In this document: piece after piece, positions 8,218 through 18,173 of the stretch
How positions within the stretch are numbered: the first letter of the stretch is position 1
Layout: each line of letters begins with the position of its first letter
NCBI RefSeq assembly: GCF_016907955.1
Contig: NZ_JAFBCX010000005.1
Span: forward strand, 434,001-498,000
Length of the DNA: 64,000 bases
Source of the DNA: Lentzea nigeriaca
GTDB taxonomy: Bacteria; Actinomycetota; Actinomycetes; Mycobacteriales; Pseudonocardiaceae
Direction of reading: 5' to 3'
Translations under genes and position numbers: made by a program
The notes under the pieces: model-generated
The model's database searches: none
Seen by the model: the letters and a program-made list of their open reading frames with translations, nothing else
Told to the model about the DNA's origin: nothing

Positions 8218-8223
8218 AGCCTA
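8218..8223 (-). promoter_or_regulatory. putative -10 element of the YbaB/WXG cassette
   Basis: On the minus strand the hexamer TAGGCT lies 35 nt upstream of the YbaB GTG, within the 118-bp gap after the GNAT gene. The position fits a -10 box for a leadered transcript covering 8182 down to 4823. No clear -35 is seen. Confidence 0.3.
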
Positions 8224-8300
8224 AAGCACGCGACCACTCGGCCGAGCCGGTTCGGGTAGGTTGGCCTGCGGTTTTGTTCGCCTGGTCCGGTTCGTCCGGT

Positions 8301-10914
<2,614 letters not shown>

Positions 10915-10936
10915 TTAGTGAGCAGGTCTGACAGTT

Positions 10937-11590
10937 TCAGTCGTCCGACACCTGGGCGAGAGTTCGAACGAGTGAACGCAGCTCCAGCAGGCTGATCGTG
11001 CCCTCCGGTTCCAGCTGCGCGGTCTCCACGCGCCGCAACCGCTCCCCCGCGAGCCGCTCGCCGAGCGTGACGTCCAGCGGCAGGAACGTCATCGTCTGCC
11101 GTTGCTGCTCGGTCAGCTCCGCGAGCGCCGGGTGGTAGACCGCCACGTCGACGACGTCACCGTCCACCTGGGCCACGACGCGGTAGTCGCCCAGCCGCAT
11201 CTTGACCTGGCCGAGGTTGACGACGACCTCGGTCGGATCGGGCACGGGCGGCACCGAGTCGTGGAACTCCCACACCATGTCCGTCGGCGGCGCGGCCTTG
11301 ATCCACGCGTCGGTGTACGGGCGCAGCCGCGGGTCCTCCTGGCCGGTGATCACCAGCGCGTACATCGCCAGGTGGCCCTGTTCGAGCGAGAACATCAGGT
11401 CCGGGTGCATGGCGCTGACGAGGTCCCTCAGCTCGTCCTCGACCCTGTGCGGTTCGCCGTCGCCGAGCGCCGCGCTCACCACGGGAACGAGCTCGAACCA
11501 CCGCTCCCAGAAGCGTCGCGCGGCCTCCTCCGCGTTCGGCAGGTGGGCGGGGGCGACGTCTTCGGCTTTGCGGCGGCGGAACCACTTCAT
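10937..11590 (-). CDS. hypothetical protein, possibly DUF695-like
   Basis: 217 aa from ATG 11590 (MKWFRRRK). A TTG at 11599 overlaps the upstream stop (TTGA) and could be the coupled start, giving three more residues. The protein is soluble with alternating helices and strands (MYALVITGQEDPRLRPYTDAW, MTFLPLDVTLGERLAGERL). The 'predict residues, then consult a two-term comparison' layout is reminiscent of DUF695-type proteins, but I cannot confirm this. It is co-transcribed with the YdeI-like gene. Confidence 0.65.
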   Translation of the reverse strand: MKWFRRRKAEDVAPAHLPNAEEAARRFWERWFELVPVVSAALGDGEPHRVEDELRDLVSAMHPDLMFSLEQGHLAMYALVITGQEDPRLRPYTDAWIKAAPPTDMVWEFHDSVPPVPDPTEVVVNLGQVKMRLGDYRVVAQVDGDVVDVAVYHPALAELTEQQRQTMTFLPLDVTLGERLAGERLRRVETAQLEPEGTISLLELRSLVRTLAQVSDD

Positions 11591-11595
11591 GATGT

Positions 11596-12153
11596 TCAAG
11601 CGTAGAGCTTGCGGCCGTCTGCCAGCATTTCGACGAACTGGGCGATGCGCCTGGCGCGCGTGTCCGCCCTCTTCGCGTCGTGGATGCGCAGCAGAATCGC
11701 GTACCGGTTCTGGCTGTTGAGCCCCTCGAACGCCTTGGCAGCAGCGGGGTTCGCCTTCAGTGCTTCCTTCAGGTCGTCGGGCACCTCGATCGTCGCCGGG
11801 CCCGCGTAGGCCGCCTCCCAGCGCCCGTCCGCCTTCGCCTTCTCGATCTCGGCGAGCCCGGCCGGCAACATCCGGCCGGCCGCGATCAGCTCCTCGACCT
11901 TGGCGCAGTTGCGTTTGGACCACCTGCTGCGCGGCTTCCGCGGCGTCCACCGCTGCGAGTAGTAGGTCTCGTCGATGGACCGCACGAGCCCATCGATCCA
12001 CCCATGGCACAAGGCGATGTCCAGCGCCTCGTCGTAGGTGATCGTCTTCAGCCCCGACCCCTTCTTGGCGTACTTGATCCACAGCTCGGTCTCCGTCGAG
12101 CCGTTCTCGTGCAACCAGGCGTCGAACTGCGCGGGATCCTCGAAGAAGATCAA
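11596..12153 (-). CDS. YdeI/OmpD-associated family protein
   Basis: 185 aa from a TTG at 12153. The start is supported by GAGGAGGG 5 nt upstream. Family features are the N-terminal ELWIKYAKKGSGLKTITYDE stretch, the CHGWIDG motif and the RFTPRKPRSRWSKRN-like segment (seen here as RWTPRKPRSRWSKRN). The C-terminal part has the conserved PDDLKEALKANPAAAKAFE helix. The family is linked to bacteriocin protection in annotation, but its biochemistry is not settled. Confidence 0.9.
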   Translation of the reverse strand: MIFFEDPAQFDAWLHENGSTETELWIKYAKKGSGLKTITYDEALDIALCHGWIDGLVRSIDETYYSQRWTPRKPRSRWSKRNCAKVEELIAAGRMLPAGLAEIEKAKADGRWEAAYAGPATIEVPDDLKEALKANPAAAKAFEGLNSQNRYAILLRIHDAKRADTRARRIAQFVEMLADGRKLYA

Positions 12154-12254
12154 CGCACCCTCCTCAGGCAGAGCGTCATCTCCTCATAGGGAACACCGAA
12201 TTCGGCCTCCTCGGGGCAACTTTCTTCGGCAACGCCGACGACCTGCACGTTCAC
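12150..12254 (-). CDS. possible 34-codon ORF coupled to the YdeI-like gene
   Basis: From a GTG at 12254 an ORF of 34 codons (VQVVGVAEESCPEEAEFGVP in the middle) ends in a TGA that overlaps the TTG start of the YdeI-like gene. The upstream frame is closed by a stop within about 60 bp, so it cannot be the tail of a long gene. There is no clear Shine-Dalgarno sequence, and the rest of the 12154-12386 gap shows nothing else. It may be a short coupled ORF or a remnant. Confidence 0.3.
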   Translation of the reverse strand: MNVQVVGVAEESCPEEAEFGVPYEEMTLCLRRVR

Positions 12255-12386
12255 CCGCGGCGCCGCGCAGTCGAACTTGCACGGCGAGTACGCACACCAT
12301 CACGGTCTGTCGGACGACCACGCAGCGGATTATGGCGGCGAAATCCGGGTGGCGCTCGGCGACCGGTTTGGCCACAGTTGCGCGTC

Positions 12387-12866
12387 ATGCTGATCCGGCG
12401 GGAGACGCCCGCAGACATCGACGCCATCCGCACCGTCACCGACCTCGCGTTCGAGAACGGACCCGAAGCGTCGCTGGTCGACCAGCTGCGCGAGGACGAG
12501 GGCTGGATTCCCGAGTTGTCGCTGGTCGCCGACGGGGTGCTCGGGCACGTCATGTGCACGCGCGGGTACATCGGCGAGGTGCCGGCTGTGGGGCTCGGGC
12601 CGATCAGCGTCCATCCTGATCATCAGCGGGGCGGGATCGGGAAGGCGCTGATGCACGCCGTTCTCGGAGCGGCGGAGGCGCTCGGGGAGCCTGCCGTGAT
12701 TCTGCTCGGCAGCCCCGACTACTACTCGCGGTTCGGGTTCCGGATGGCTGCGGAGTACGGGATCACGCCGCCGGTTGCCGAGTGGGAGCCTTACTTCCAG
12801 GCGCGTGTCTTTCGTGAGGTTGCCGGTGGGGCGTTCCGGTATGCGGAGCCGTTCAACCGGCTTTGA
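12387..12866 (+). CDS. GNAT-family acetyltransferase (YhbS-like)
   Basis: 159 aa from ATG 12387; a TTG at 12378 is in frame but less likely. Motif A is VHPDHQRGGIGKALMHAVL, and ILLGSPDYYSRFGFRMAAE is the YhbS-type motif B. The order strand-helix-strand is complete. The substrate is unknown. The 3' end overlaps the convergent gene's stop by 14 bp. Confidence 0.9.
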   Translation: MLIRRETPADIDAIRTVTDLAFENGPEASLVDQLREDEGWIPELSLVADGVLGHVMCTRGYIGEVPAVGLGPISVHPDHQRGGIGKALMHAVLGAAEALGEPAVILLGSPDYYSRFGFRMAAEYGITPPVAEWEPYFQARVFREVAGGAFRYAEPFNRL

Positions 12867-13932
12867 GCACGGTGCCGTCGGCTTTGCGGGCGTAGACCCT
12901 GCCGTCCGGCTGGGCGGACACGGTGTCGATGAAACGGTTGTCGCCCAACGGCTCCCAGCCTTTGCCGAGGCGGTGTACGCGTCCGCCGATCAGCGTGTGG
13001 AGGTCGATCGTCCCATCAGGACGGAGCACCGCTTCGGGTGAGGATTCCATGTTTTGGGCGACCTCGTGCCACGCACCGCTTTCGCTGACCAGGAGCATGC
13101 TGCCGGAACGGACGTACACGGCGACGAAACCATCCGGGCGCACGACCGCGGACGGCTTGCCCGCCGCGAATCCGGGCGGGCTCATCACAGAGCGGTCTGA
13201 CGGTTTCGCCACGCTGCCGTCGGCCAGCACCGCGTACAGGTCGACCGTCCCATCCGGACGGAGAACGGCCTCGGGGTCCCCAGCCACACCAGAAGCCACC
13301 GGCCGCCACGCCCCGTCGGCCAACGCCATCACGACACCCCGAACGGTCCGCGCGAACACGAACCGGCCGGCCACCGACGGTCGTCCGACGAAGTCACGAG
13401 AGGTGCTCAGCCGCCACCGATCAGCCCAGACATCCCCGTCCTCCACCACGTACGTGACCCCGCCGACGACCTCCGGCCCACCCTGCCGGGCCTGCCGCAG
13501 CATCGACTCTGCCCGCGGCAACGCCCGGTCGTACCGTTCAGGGCAGCAAGACCGCTGCACCGCGTCCGCGAGCAGCCCCGGCGTGAGGTCCGGCCGATCC
13601 ACCTCCGCCGCGTACTCGAAGAACCGGCGCGCGGCGTAGGCCACGTCCATGATCTGCGACGGCGTTCCCCAGCCCATCGACGGCCGCTGCTGGAACACGC
13701 CGAGCGAGTCCCCGTCCCCGCAGTCCAGGTTGTTCATGTGCGACTCGACCCAGCCCGCCTCGAACCCGGCGAGCAGCACCTTGTCGCCGACGTCCAACGA
13801 CAGGCCGGTCTCCAACACCGTGCGGATCACCTCGGCGTCGTGCGAGGAGGGCACGCGGCAGGAGGCGGTCAGCGGCAGGGCGCGCGCCGTACCGGCCGTC
13901 AGCAGCAAAAACGCCAGCGCGAGCCTGAGCAC
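12853..13932 (-). CDS. secreted lytic-transglycosylase-like protein with beta-propeller repeats
   Basis: 359 aa with a signal peptide (LRLALAFLLLTAGTARA, residues 2-18). Residues about 35-125 carry the actinobacterial lysozyme-like/phage-type domain DGDSLGVFQQRPSMGWGTP, known from cell-wall hydrolases. The C-terminal half has 5 or so repeats of the type PEAVLRPDGTVDLYAV (about 220-355), a tectonin/PLL-like propeller that could bind glycans. It would act outside the cell on peptidoglycan. A catalytic Glu is likely (AGWVESHMNN) but not certain. Confidence 0.8.
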   Translation of the reverse strand: MLRLALAFLLLTAGTARALPLTASCRVPSSHDAEVIRTVLETGLSLDVGDKVLLAGFEAGWVESHMNNLDCGDGDSLGVFQQRPSMGWGTPSQIMDVAYAARRFFEYAAEVDRPDLTPGLLADAVQRSCCPERYDRALPRAESMLRQARQGGPEVVGGVTYVVEDGDVWADRWRLSTSRDFVGRPSVAGRFVFARTVRGVVMALADGAWRPVASGVAGDPEAVLRPDGTVDLYAVLADGSVAKPSDRSVMSPPGFAAGKPSAVVRPDGFVAVYVRSGSMLLVSESGAWHEVAQNMESSPEAVLRPDGTIDLHTLIGGRVHRLGKGWEPLGDNRFIDTVSAQPDGRVYARKADGTVLKAG

Positions 13933-13969
13933 AGTCCGAATTGGACACCCAGGCCCGCGCCGGCGCCAC

Positions 13970-15823
13970 TCAGCCGTTCGCGATCAGCGAGAAGCCGAGC
14001 ACGCCCGTCGCCGTGAAGTCGATGGCGGGCTCGGAGCTCGGCCAGGACCGCAGGTCGTCCGCGAACACGGACTTCGCGGAGTCGAACTCCTTCGTGTAGG
14101 GCTTGGTGCAGTCGACGGAACCGGGCGGCATCTCGCCGAGGTCGCTGAACAACGTGGCGTCGTTCGGGCCGTTGATCACGGCGCCGACCAGGACCTTCGA
14201 GCCACCGTTGGACGAGCCGGAGAGGTTCGCCGCCTGGTGGTGCGGGCACTCGGGGAACTTCGAGCCGACGCCGACGATCAGCGTTGTGCCCCAGGCGTTC
14301 GTGCCGAGGGCGAAGCCACGCTGCTGAGTGCCGAACGTCTGGTACTCCTTCGAGCCGGTCAGCTTTTGATACAGCGCGGCGGTGGTGATGAAGCCGAACG
14401 TGCGCGAGCCGACGTCCCAGGTCTCGACGTCGGCGGCGGTGCGGAACGGTGAGGTCTGCGCCGCGTCGGTGCCCTTCTGCAGCTGGCGCCGGATGTCGCC
14501 GACGATCTGCGCCTCGGTCACCTCGGCGCCGGGCACGCCCTTCTTCAGCAGCGGAGCCAGGTCGGCGTGGCCGAGCGCGGAGATGTTGTAGACGTTCAGC
14601 GTGTCGGGGTCCTGCGTCGCCAGGAACTCCTTGGCCCAGTGGGCAGCGGCCTGGGCAAACTGGGTGTAGCGGTGGTCGTTCAACGCCTTCGCGGCCAGCG
14701 CGAGCTGGGTCGCGCCGAACTCCATGTCGTCGATCCACGACGATTCGGGGTAGTAGGCGTGCGGGAACGCCGTCACGAGCTCGCCGACGTCCGACGTCTT
14801 GGCCAGCGCGAAGAGCGAAGCGGCCTTGTTCAGGTACTCGCACGCGAGGCGCGGGTTGCGACGAGCCTCGATCTGCGCGGCCAGGGCGAACGAACCGGCG
14901 ACGCGACCGACCAGGTTCGGGCTGATCTTCTCGCCGGGCTTGTTGGCGCGGAACACCGGCCGGTGCTTGATGTAGTACTCGCTGTCGCCCGGCTTCACGG
15001 TGAGCTTGTCGTCGGCTTCCGGCAGCCGCCACACGTCGTGGTCGCCGACGAAGCCGAACTCCTCGGAGCCCGTGCCGATGCCGACCTGGGCGTAGAGCGT
15101 GCCGGTCTTCTCGTCCCACGCCTTGTCGAGCCACTTCAGGCCGAACTTGGCCTCCTCGTAGAGCGCGTCGTTGTGCTTGTTGCGCAACGCCAGCAGCATC
15201 GACGCGGTCGAGTAGGACGAGGCGTGGGTGAACTTCACGAAGTCACCCGCGTCGAACCAGCCGCCTTCGAGGTCGACCTTCACCCCGGTGGGCTTCAACG
15301 GCGCCGCGATCTGGTCGCCACCATCGCCCTTGAACACCGGCTCCTCGTAGACCATCGCGTCGCGGTCGGTGAGGTGCGCGGGCTTGCGGTTCAACCGCCC
15401 GGGGACGATGTCGGCACCGTCGCGCTGGGCCTGGAAGAACTCGACGGTGCTGTTGGCGACCGGCTGGAACAGCCGGTTCAGGGTGTCGACCTTGAGCGCC
15501 GCCGAGGTCGTCGAACCGACCTTGATCCGGTACGTCCCGGCGGCCTTGAGCGCGGAGAAGTCGATGGGGTGCACCGCGGGGAACTTGTCGCTCCACGAGC
15601 CCGTGGACGCACCCGTCCTTCCGGCCAGCACGGTCCTGCCGCGGCCGTCGACCACCGTGAACCTGGTGTTCGCGGCGCCACCGAGCACGTACGCGTGCTT
15701 CGCCTCGGTGATCCCGAAGCCGATCTGGTCCAGCCGGACGTACCTGGCGGGGGCCGCCTGAGCAGGCGCCACGACCACACCTGTGAGCACTGCGGCGACG
15801 AGAGCCGCACGTCTGATGCGCAT
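13970..15823 (-). CDS. secreted glycoside hydrolase family 9 (endoglucanase)
   Basis: 617 aa with an Ala-rich signal peptide (residues 1-23, ending AQA). An N-terminal Ig-like CelD domain (about 25-120) precedes the GH9 (alpha/alpha)6 barrel. The catalytic base Asp is in GGWFDAGDFVKF; the C-terminal HHQAAN (His-rich region) and WPSSEPAIDFTATGVL, with the acid Glu, complete the active-site pattern. Length is normal for a CelD-type enzyme. GGGAG lies 8 nt before the ATG. A near-perfect palindrome 42 bp upstream (15865-15881) suggests carbohydrate control. Confidence 0.92.
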   Translation of the reverse strand: MRIRRAALVAAVLTGVVVAPAQAAPARYVRLDQIGFGITEAKHAYVLGGAANTRFTVVDGRGRTVLAGRTGASTGSWSDKFPAVHPIDFSALKAAGTYRIKVGSTTSAALKVDTLNRLFQPVANSTVEFFQAQRDGADIVPGRLNRKPAHLTDRDAMVYEEPVFKGDGGDQIAAPLKPTGVKVDLEGGWFDAGDFVKFTHASSYSTASMLLALRNKHNDALYEEAKFGLKWLDKAWDEKTGTLYAQVGIGTGSEEFGFVGDHDVWRLPEADDKLTVKPGDSEYYIKHRPVFRANKPGEKISPNLVGRVAGSFALAAQIEARRNPRLACEYLNKAASLFALAKTSDVGELVTAFPHAYYPESSWIDDMEFGATQLALAAKALNDHRYTQFAQAAAHWAKEFLATQDPDTLNVYNISALGHADLAPLLKKGVPGAEVTEAQIVGDIRRQLQKGTDAAQTSPFRTAADVETWDVGSRTFGFITTAALYQKLTGSKEYQTFGTQQRGFALGTNAWGTTLIVGVGSKFPECPHHQAANLSGSSNGGSKVLVGAVINGPNDATLFSDLGEMPPGSVDCTKPYTKEFDSAKSVFADDLRSWPSSEPAIDFTATGVLGFSLIANG

Positions 15824-15864
15824 GTTCGGAACTCCCGTGTCCAGGCCGCGGCGGTGGCCCTCAG

Positions 15865-15881
15865 TTAAGAAAGTTTCCTAA
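15865..15881. promoter_or_regulatory. palindromic operator candidate upstream of the GH9 gene
   Basis: TTAAGAAAGTTTCCTAA, a 17-bp palindrome with a single mismatch, lies 42 bp upstream of the GH9 start in an otherwise featureless 92-bp gap. The position is right for a repressor site overlapping the promoter. The repressor itself is not in the window. Confidence 0.6.
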
Positions 15882-15915
15882 TAGTTCGCAGCAGACTAGC
15901 CGCCCAAACCGGACA

Positions 15916-16965
15916 TCACCAGCCCTCAGGCGGCTCCACAAAGGCCGAGGAGAGATCACGGGTGAGCGACAGCGCGCGCTTCACCCAGCTCGACGTCGCA
16001 CCCGCCAGGCCGCACGTCGGGGTGGGCAACGCCTTCTCGGCGAGAATCGACCGCGGGAAGCCCAGCCGGTCGACCAGGGTGAAGGCCCTCTGCCCGACGT
16101 CCTTCAACGTGACCGGCGTGCCGGGATCGACGCTCGGCACCAGGCCCAGCGCCAGCGTCGTGCCCGCCTCCCACGTCTCACCGATCTCGTCGAGGGCCTC
16201 TGCACCTTTGACCAGGGTCGTGTCGAACGCGATCGCCGTCGCACCGGCCTCCCTGAGCAGCGTCAACGGCGGCTGGGCCGCACAACAGTGCAGCAGGACC
16301 TCGTGATCCTTCAGCGCGTCGATCACGGTGGCGAGCACAGCGCGCGCGTCCGGTTCGGGCACCGCGGGCACCGTGCCGAGCTTCGACGGCGTCGGCAGCA
16401 GGCCTTGCAGCACGGCGGGCAGACCCGGTTCGTCGAGCTGCACCACCACCTTGGCCCTGGTGCGCTTGGCGACCTCGGCCGCGTGCTGCCTCAACCCCTC
16501 CGCGAGCGACTCGGAGAACTCCTTCACCGCACCGCGGTCCGTCAGCACCCGATGGCCGCGCATCAGCTCGATGTTCGACATCAACGTCCACGGCCCGGTG
16601 GCCTGCACCTTGACCGTCTCGGGCTGCGCACCCGCACGTTCCAGCGCCTCGTCGAACGCGTCCAGGTCGCCGCGCAGCAGATCGACGGCGCGCCGGTGGT
16701 CACGGCCAGGCCGCGCGGTGACGCGGTAGCCGGACGTGATGACCTCGATCGCGAGGTCGACGAGCAGGCCGGCGGTGCGGCCGATCATGTCCGCGCCGAC
16801 GCCCCGCGCCGGCAGCTCGGGCACGTGCGGCAGCTCGGGTAGCTCGCCGACGACGATCCGCGCCGCCTCGTCGATGTCGGTTCCGGGCAGCGATCCGATT
16901 CCAGTGGCTCCACGCACCCACCGAATTGTTCCACTGTCCGCTGGACAGAAGAGGTCTAGACCCAT
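15916..16965 (-). CDS. MetE/UROD-family protein (vitamin-B12-independent methionine-synthase-like)
   Basis: 349 aa. Family traits are TGIGSLPGTDIDEAARIVVG at the N-terminus, the ATGPWTLMSNIELMRG strand, QLDEPGLPAVL and the LLHCCAAQPPLTLL metal-site region (His-Cys). It is the mycobacterial Rv3015c-type gene next to ligA. MetE/UROD proteins transfer methyl groups or decarboxylate porphyrins; here the true substrate is unknown. The start is doubtful: ATG 16965 or a GTG near 16917. It follows the 50-aa ORF by 5 bp. Confidence 0.8.
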   Translation of the reverse strand: MGLDLFCPADSGTIRWVRGATGIGSLPGTDIDEAARIVVGELPELPHVPELPARGVGADMIGRTAGLLVDLAIEVITSGYRVTARPGRDHRRAVDLLRGDLDAFDEALERAGAQPETVKVQATGPWTLMSNIELMRGHRVLTDRGAVKEFSESLAEGLRQHAAEVAKRTRAKVVVQLDEPGLPAVLQGLLPTPSKLGTVPAVPEPDARAVLATVIDALKDHEVLLHCCAAQPPLTLLREAGATAIAFDTTLVKGAEALDEIGETWEAGTTLALGLVPSVDPGTPVTLKDVGQRAFTLVDRLGFPRSILAEKALPTPTCGLAGATSSWVKRALSLTRDLSSAFVEPPEGW

Positions 16966-16970
16966 TGACG

Positions 16971-17123
16971 CTATGGTCTAGGCCACTTAACGTGATTGAG
17001 CAGGTGCTCCGCGCAAGCACCTCCCAGTACGTGGTGCAGGAACGCGACGCGCCCCGCGTTCCTGCACCACTCCCTTCCACCCTGCCGGAACCACCCGATG
17101 GCCCGCTTCGCCCTCGTCGCCAT
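16971..17123 (-). CDS. 50-aa hypothetical ORF upstream of the MetE-like gene
   Basis: From ATG 17123, with GGAGG 7 nt upstream at 17131-17135, a 50-codon ORF ends at 16971, 5 bp before the MetE-like start. It is basic (MATRAKRAIGWFRQGGREW) with three His and three Trp and matches nothing I recognise. Two hairpins (17002-17022, 17031-17070) fall inside it. It may be a real small gene or a leader whose translation affects those structures. Confidence 0.4.
   Translation of the reverse strand: MATRAKRAIGWFRQGGREWCRNAGRVAFLHHVLGGACAEHLLNHVKWPRP
17002..17070 (-). other. two hairpins, 17002-17022 and 17031-17070
   Basis: The larger is a perfect 16-bp stem (17031-17046 with 17055-17070) around an 8-nt loop; the smaller has a 7-bp stem (AGGTGCT/AGCACCT). 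They precede the MetE-like gene on the minus strand. Neither has a T-run, so classical termination is not proven. Being between divergent genes, they cannot simply end the known transcripts. Confidence 0.6.
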
Positions 17124-17200
17124 CGCCCCGCCTCCGCCGCGGGACTCCACCTGAAACTCCGGCTGGAAGAAGCGGCTGACAGCACACCCAGGGCCCACCG

Positions 17201-17240
17201 GGCGAAGGCCGGCGCGGAGGATTCCGCACCGGCCTTCGCC
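17201..17240 (-). terminator. strong hairpin after the cysteine-rich mini-gene
   Basis: Stem GGCGAAGGCCGG-C-GCGGA, loop GGAT, closing TCCGC-A-CCGGCCTTCGCC, 18 pairs with one mismatch. It starts 13 nt after the stop of the 21-codon ORF. A terminator or attenuator is inferred; there is no T-run. Confidence 0.5.
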
Positions 17241-17253
17241 GTCGTCCAGGCCT

Positions 17254-17319
17254 CTAGCAGCTGCTGCAGCACCCGCAGCCAGGCCCGGTGCAACCGCCGC
17301 AGCAAGAACATCCACCCAC
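17254..17319 (-). CDS. cysteine-rich 21-aa mini-gene
   Basis: From a GTG at 17319 an ORF of 21 codons ends in TAG at 17254. A strong Shine-Dalgarno GGAGG lies at 17328-17332, 8 nt upstream. Eight of 21 residues are Cys (positions 4, 6, 7, 10, 15, 17, 18, 21), and the other residues are nearly all Gly, Ser, Thr and Pro. It is too short for usual gene callers. Options are a cysteine-responsive leader (known in mycobacteria as poly-Cys ORFs), a metal-binding peptide or a modified peptide precursor. Confidence 0.55.
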   Translation of the reverse strand: MGGCSCCGGCTGPGCGCCSSC

Positions 17320-17414
17320 GATGACCACCTCCGGTTTTGAGCGATCAAGCGTTCGGACAGTAAGGCGCGGTCAACGCGGCGTGACACCACCTTCAGAGTG
17401 ATTACAGTGCACGG

Positions 17415-17807
17415 ATGAATGGTCCTGCCGAGATGCTCGCCGCCGACAAGGCGTCCACCGCGCTGGGCATCAAGCCGGTCGAGCTGCGCGACGGCTACGC
17501 GTTACTGCGCATGTCGGTCACCGAGAACATGATCAACGGTCACGGCATCGCGCACGGCGGGTACGTCTTCCTGCTGGCGGACACGGCGTTCGCCTGCGCC
17601 TGCAACAGGGCCGGGTCCGTCACCGTCGCCGCCACGGCCGAGATCGACTTCATCCGGCCCGTCCGGGAGGGCGACGAGCTCGTGGCGGAGGCGGTGGAAC
17701 GGACCCGGTTCGGCCGCAGCGGGATCTACGACATCACGGTCAGGCGAGGGATCGAGATCGTGGCGGAGTTTCGCGGCCGGTCGCGGACGCTGCGCGAAGA
17801 CCGATGA
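17415..17807 (+). CDS. paaI: PaaI-family hydroxyphenylacetyl-CoA thioesterase
   Basis: 130 aa hot-dog-fold thioesterase. The motif NGHGIAHGGYVFLLADTAFA, with the Gly-His-Gly-Ile-x-His-Gly-Gly run and the catalytic Asp, is diagnostic of PaaI. It would hydrolyse ring-epoxidised or hydroxylated phenylacetyl-CoA, clearing dead-end thioesters. No other paa gene lies nearby. A -10 like TACAGT (17403-17408) is only 6 nt before the ATG, so the message looks leaderless. Its 3' end overlaps the next gene by 68 bp. Confidence 0.9.
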   Translation: MNGPAEMLAADKASTALGIKPVELRDGYALLRMSVTENMINGHGIAHGGYVFLLADTAFACACNRAGSVTVAATAEIDFIRPVREGDELVAEAVERTRFGRSGIYDITVRRGIEIVAEFRGRSRTLREDR

Positions 17808-18135
17808 ACTGCAGGACCGCGAACCCGATCACGGCGAGGCCCTGAGCGAGGACCAGAGCGGTGCCCACTCCGGTGAGCGGGAACCACTTCAGCTCGGCCG
17901 TGAGAATGCTGTCCGCACCCCACACCAGGTTTCCGATGATGATCAGCAGAACGATTCGGCGGTCCGGATTGGCGCGCGTGCCCAGGGTGAACACGCCCAC
18001 GCCGTAGAACACGCAGAAAAGGCCGAGCCCGAGCTGCCAGCCCACCGGCATGCCGACTTCCGGGCGGATCAGCACGGTCAGCAGACCGAGAGCGAACGAA
18101 GCGACACCGTCGAGTTTCAAGGCGAATTTCAACAT
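17740..18135 (-). CDS. small four-helix membrane protein
   Basis: 131 aa from ATG 18135. Four hydrophobic segments (about residues 10-28, 34-55, 63-80 and 92-112) are joined by short loops; the C-terminus is basic. It fits the general class of small DUF-type integral membrane proteins, but I do not recognise it. The last ~23 codons overlap the convergent paaI gene, so the true end could be earlier in evolution. Confidence 0.7.
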   Translation of the reverse strand: MLKFALKLDGVASFALGLLTVLIRPEVGMPVGWQLGLGLFCVFYGVGVFTLGTRANPDRRIVLLIIIGNLVWGADSILTAELKWFPLTGVGTALVLAQGLAVIGFAVLQFIGLRAASATGRETPPRSRSLA

Positions 18136-18173
18136 GGCCTGACGATCGCCCCGGCAACGCTGCCAGAGCCACG

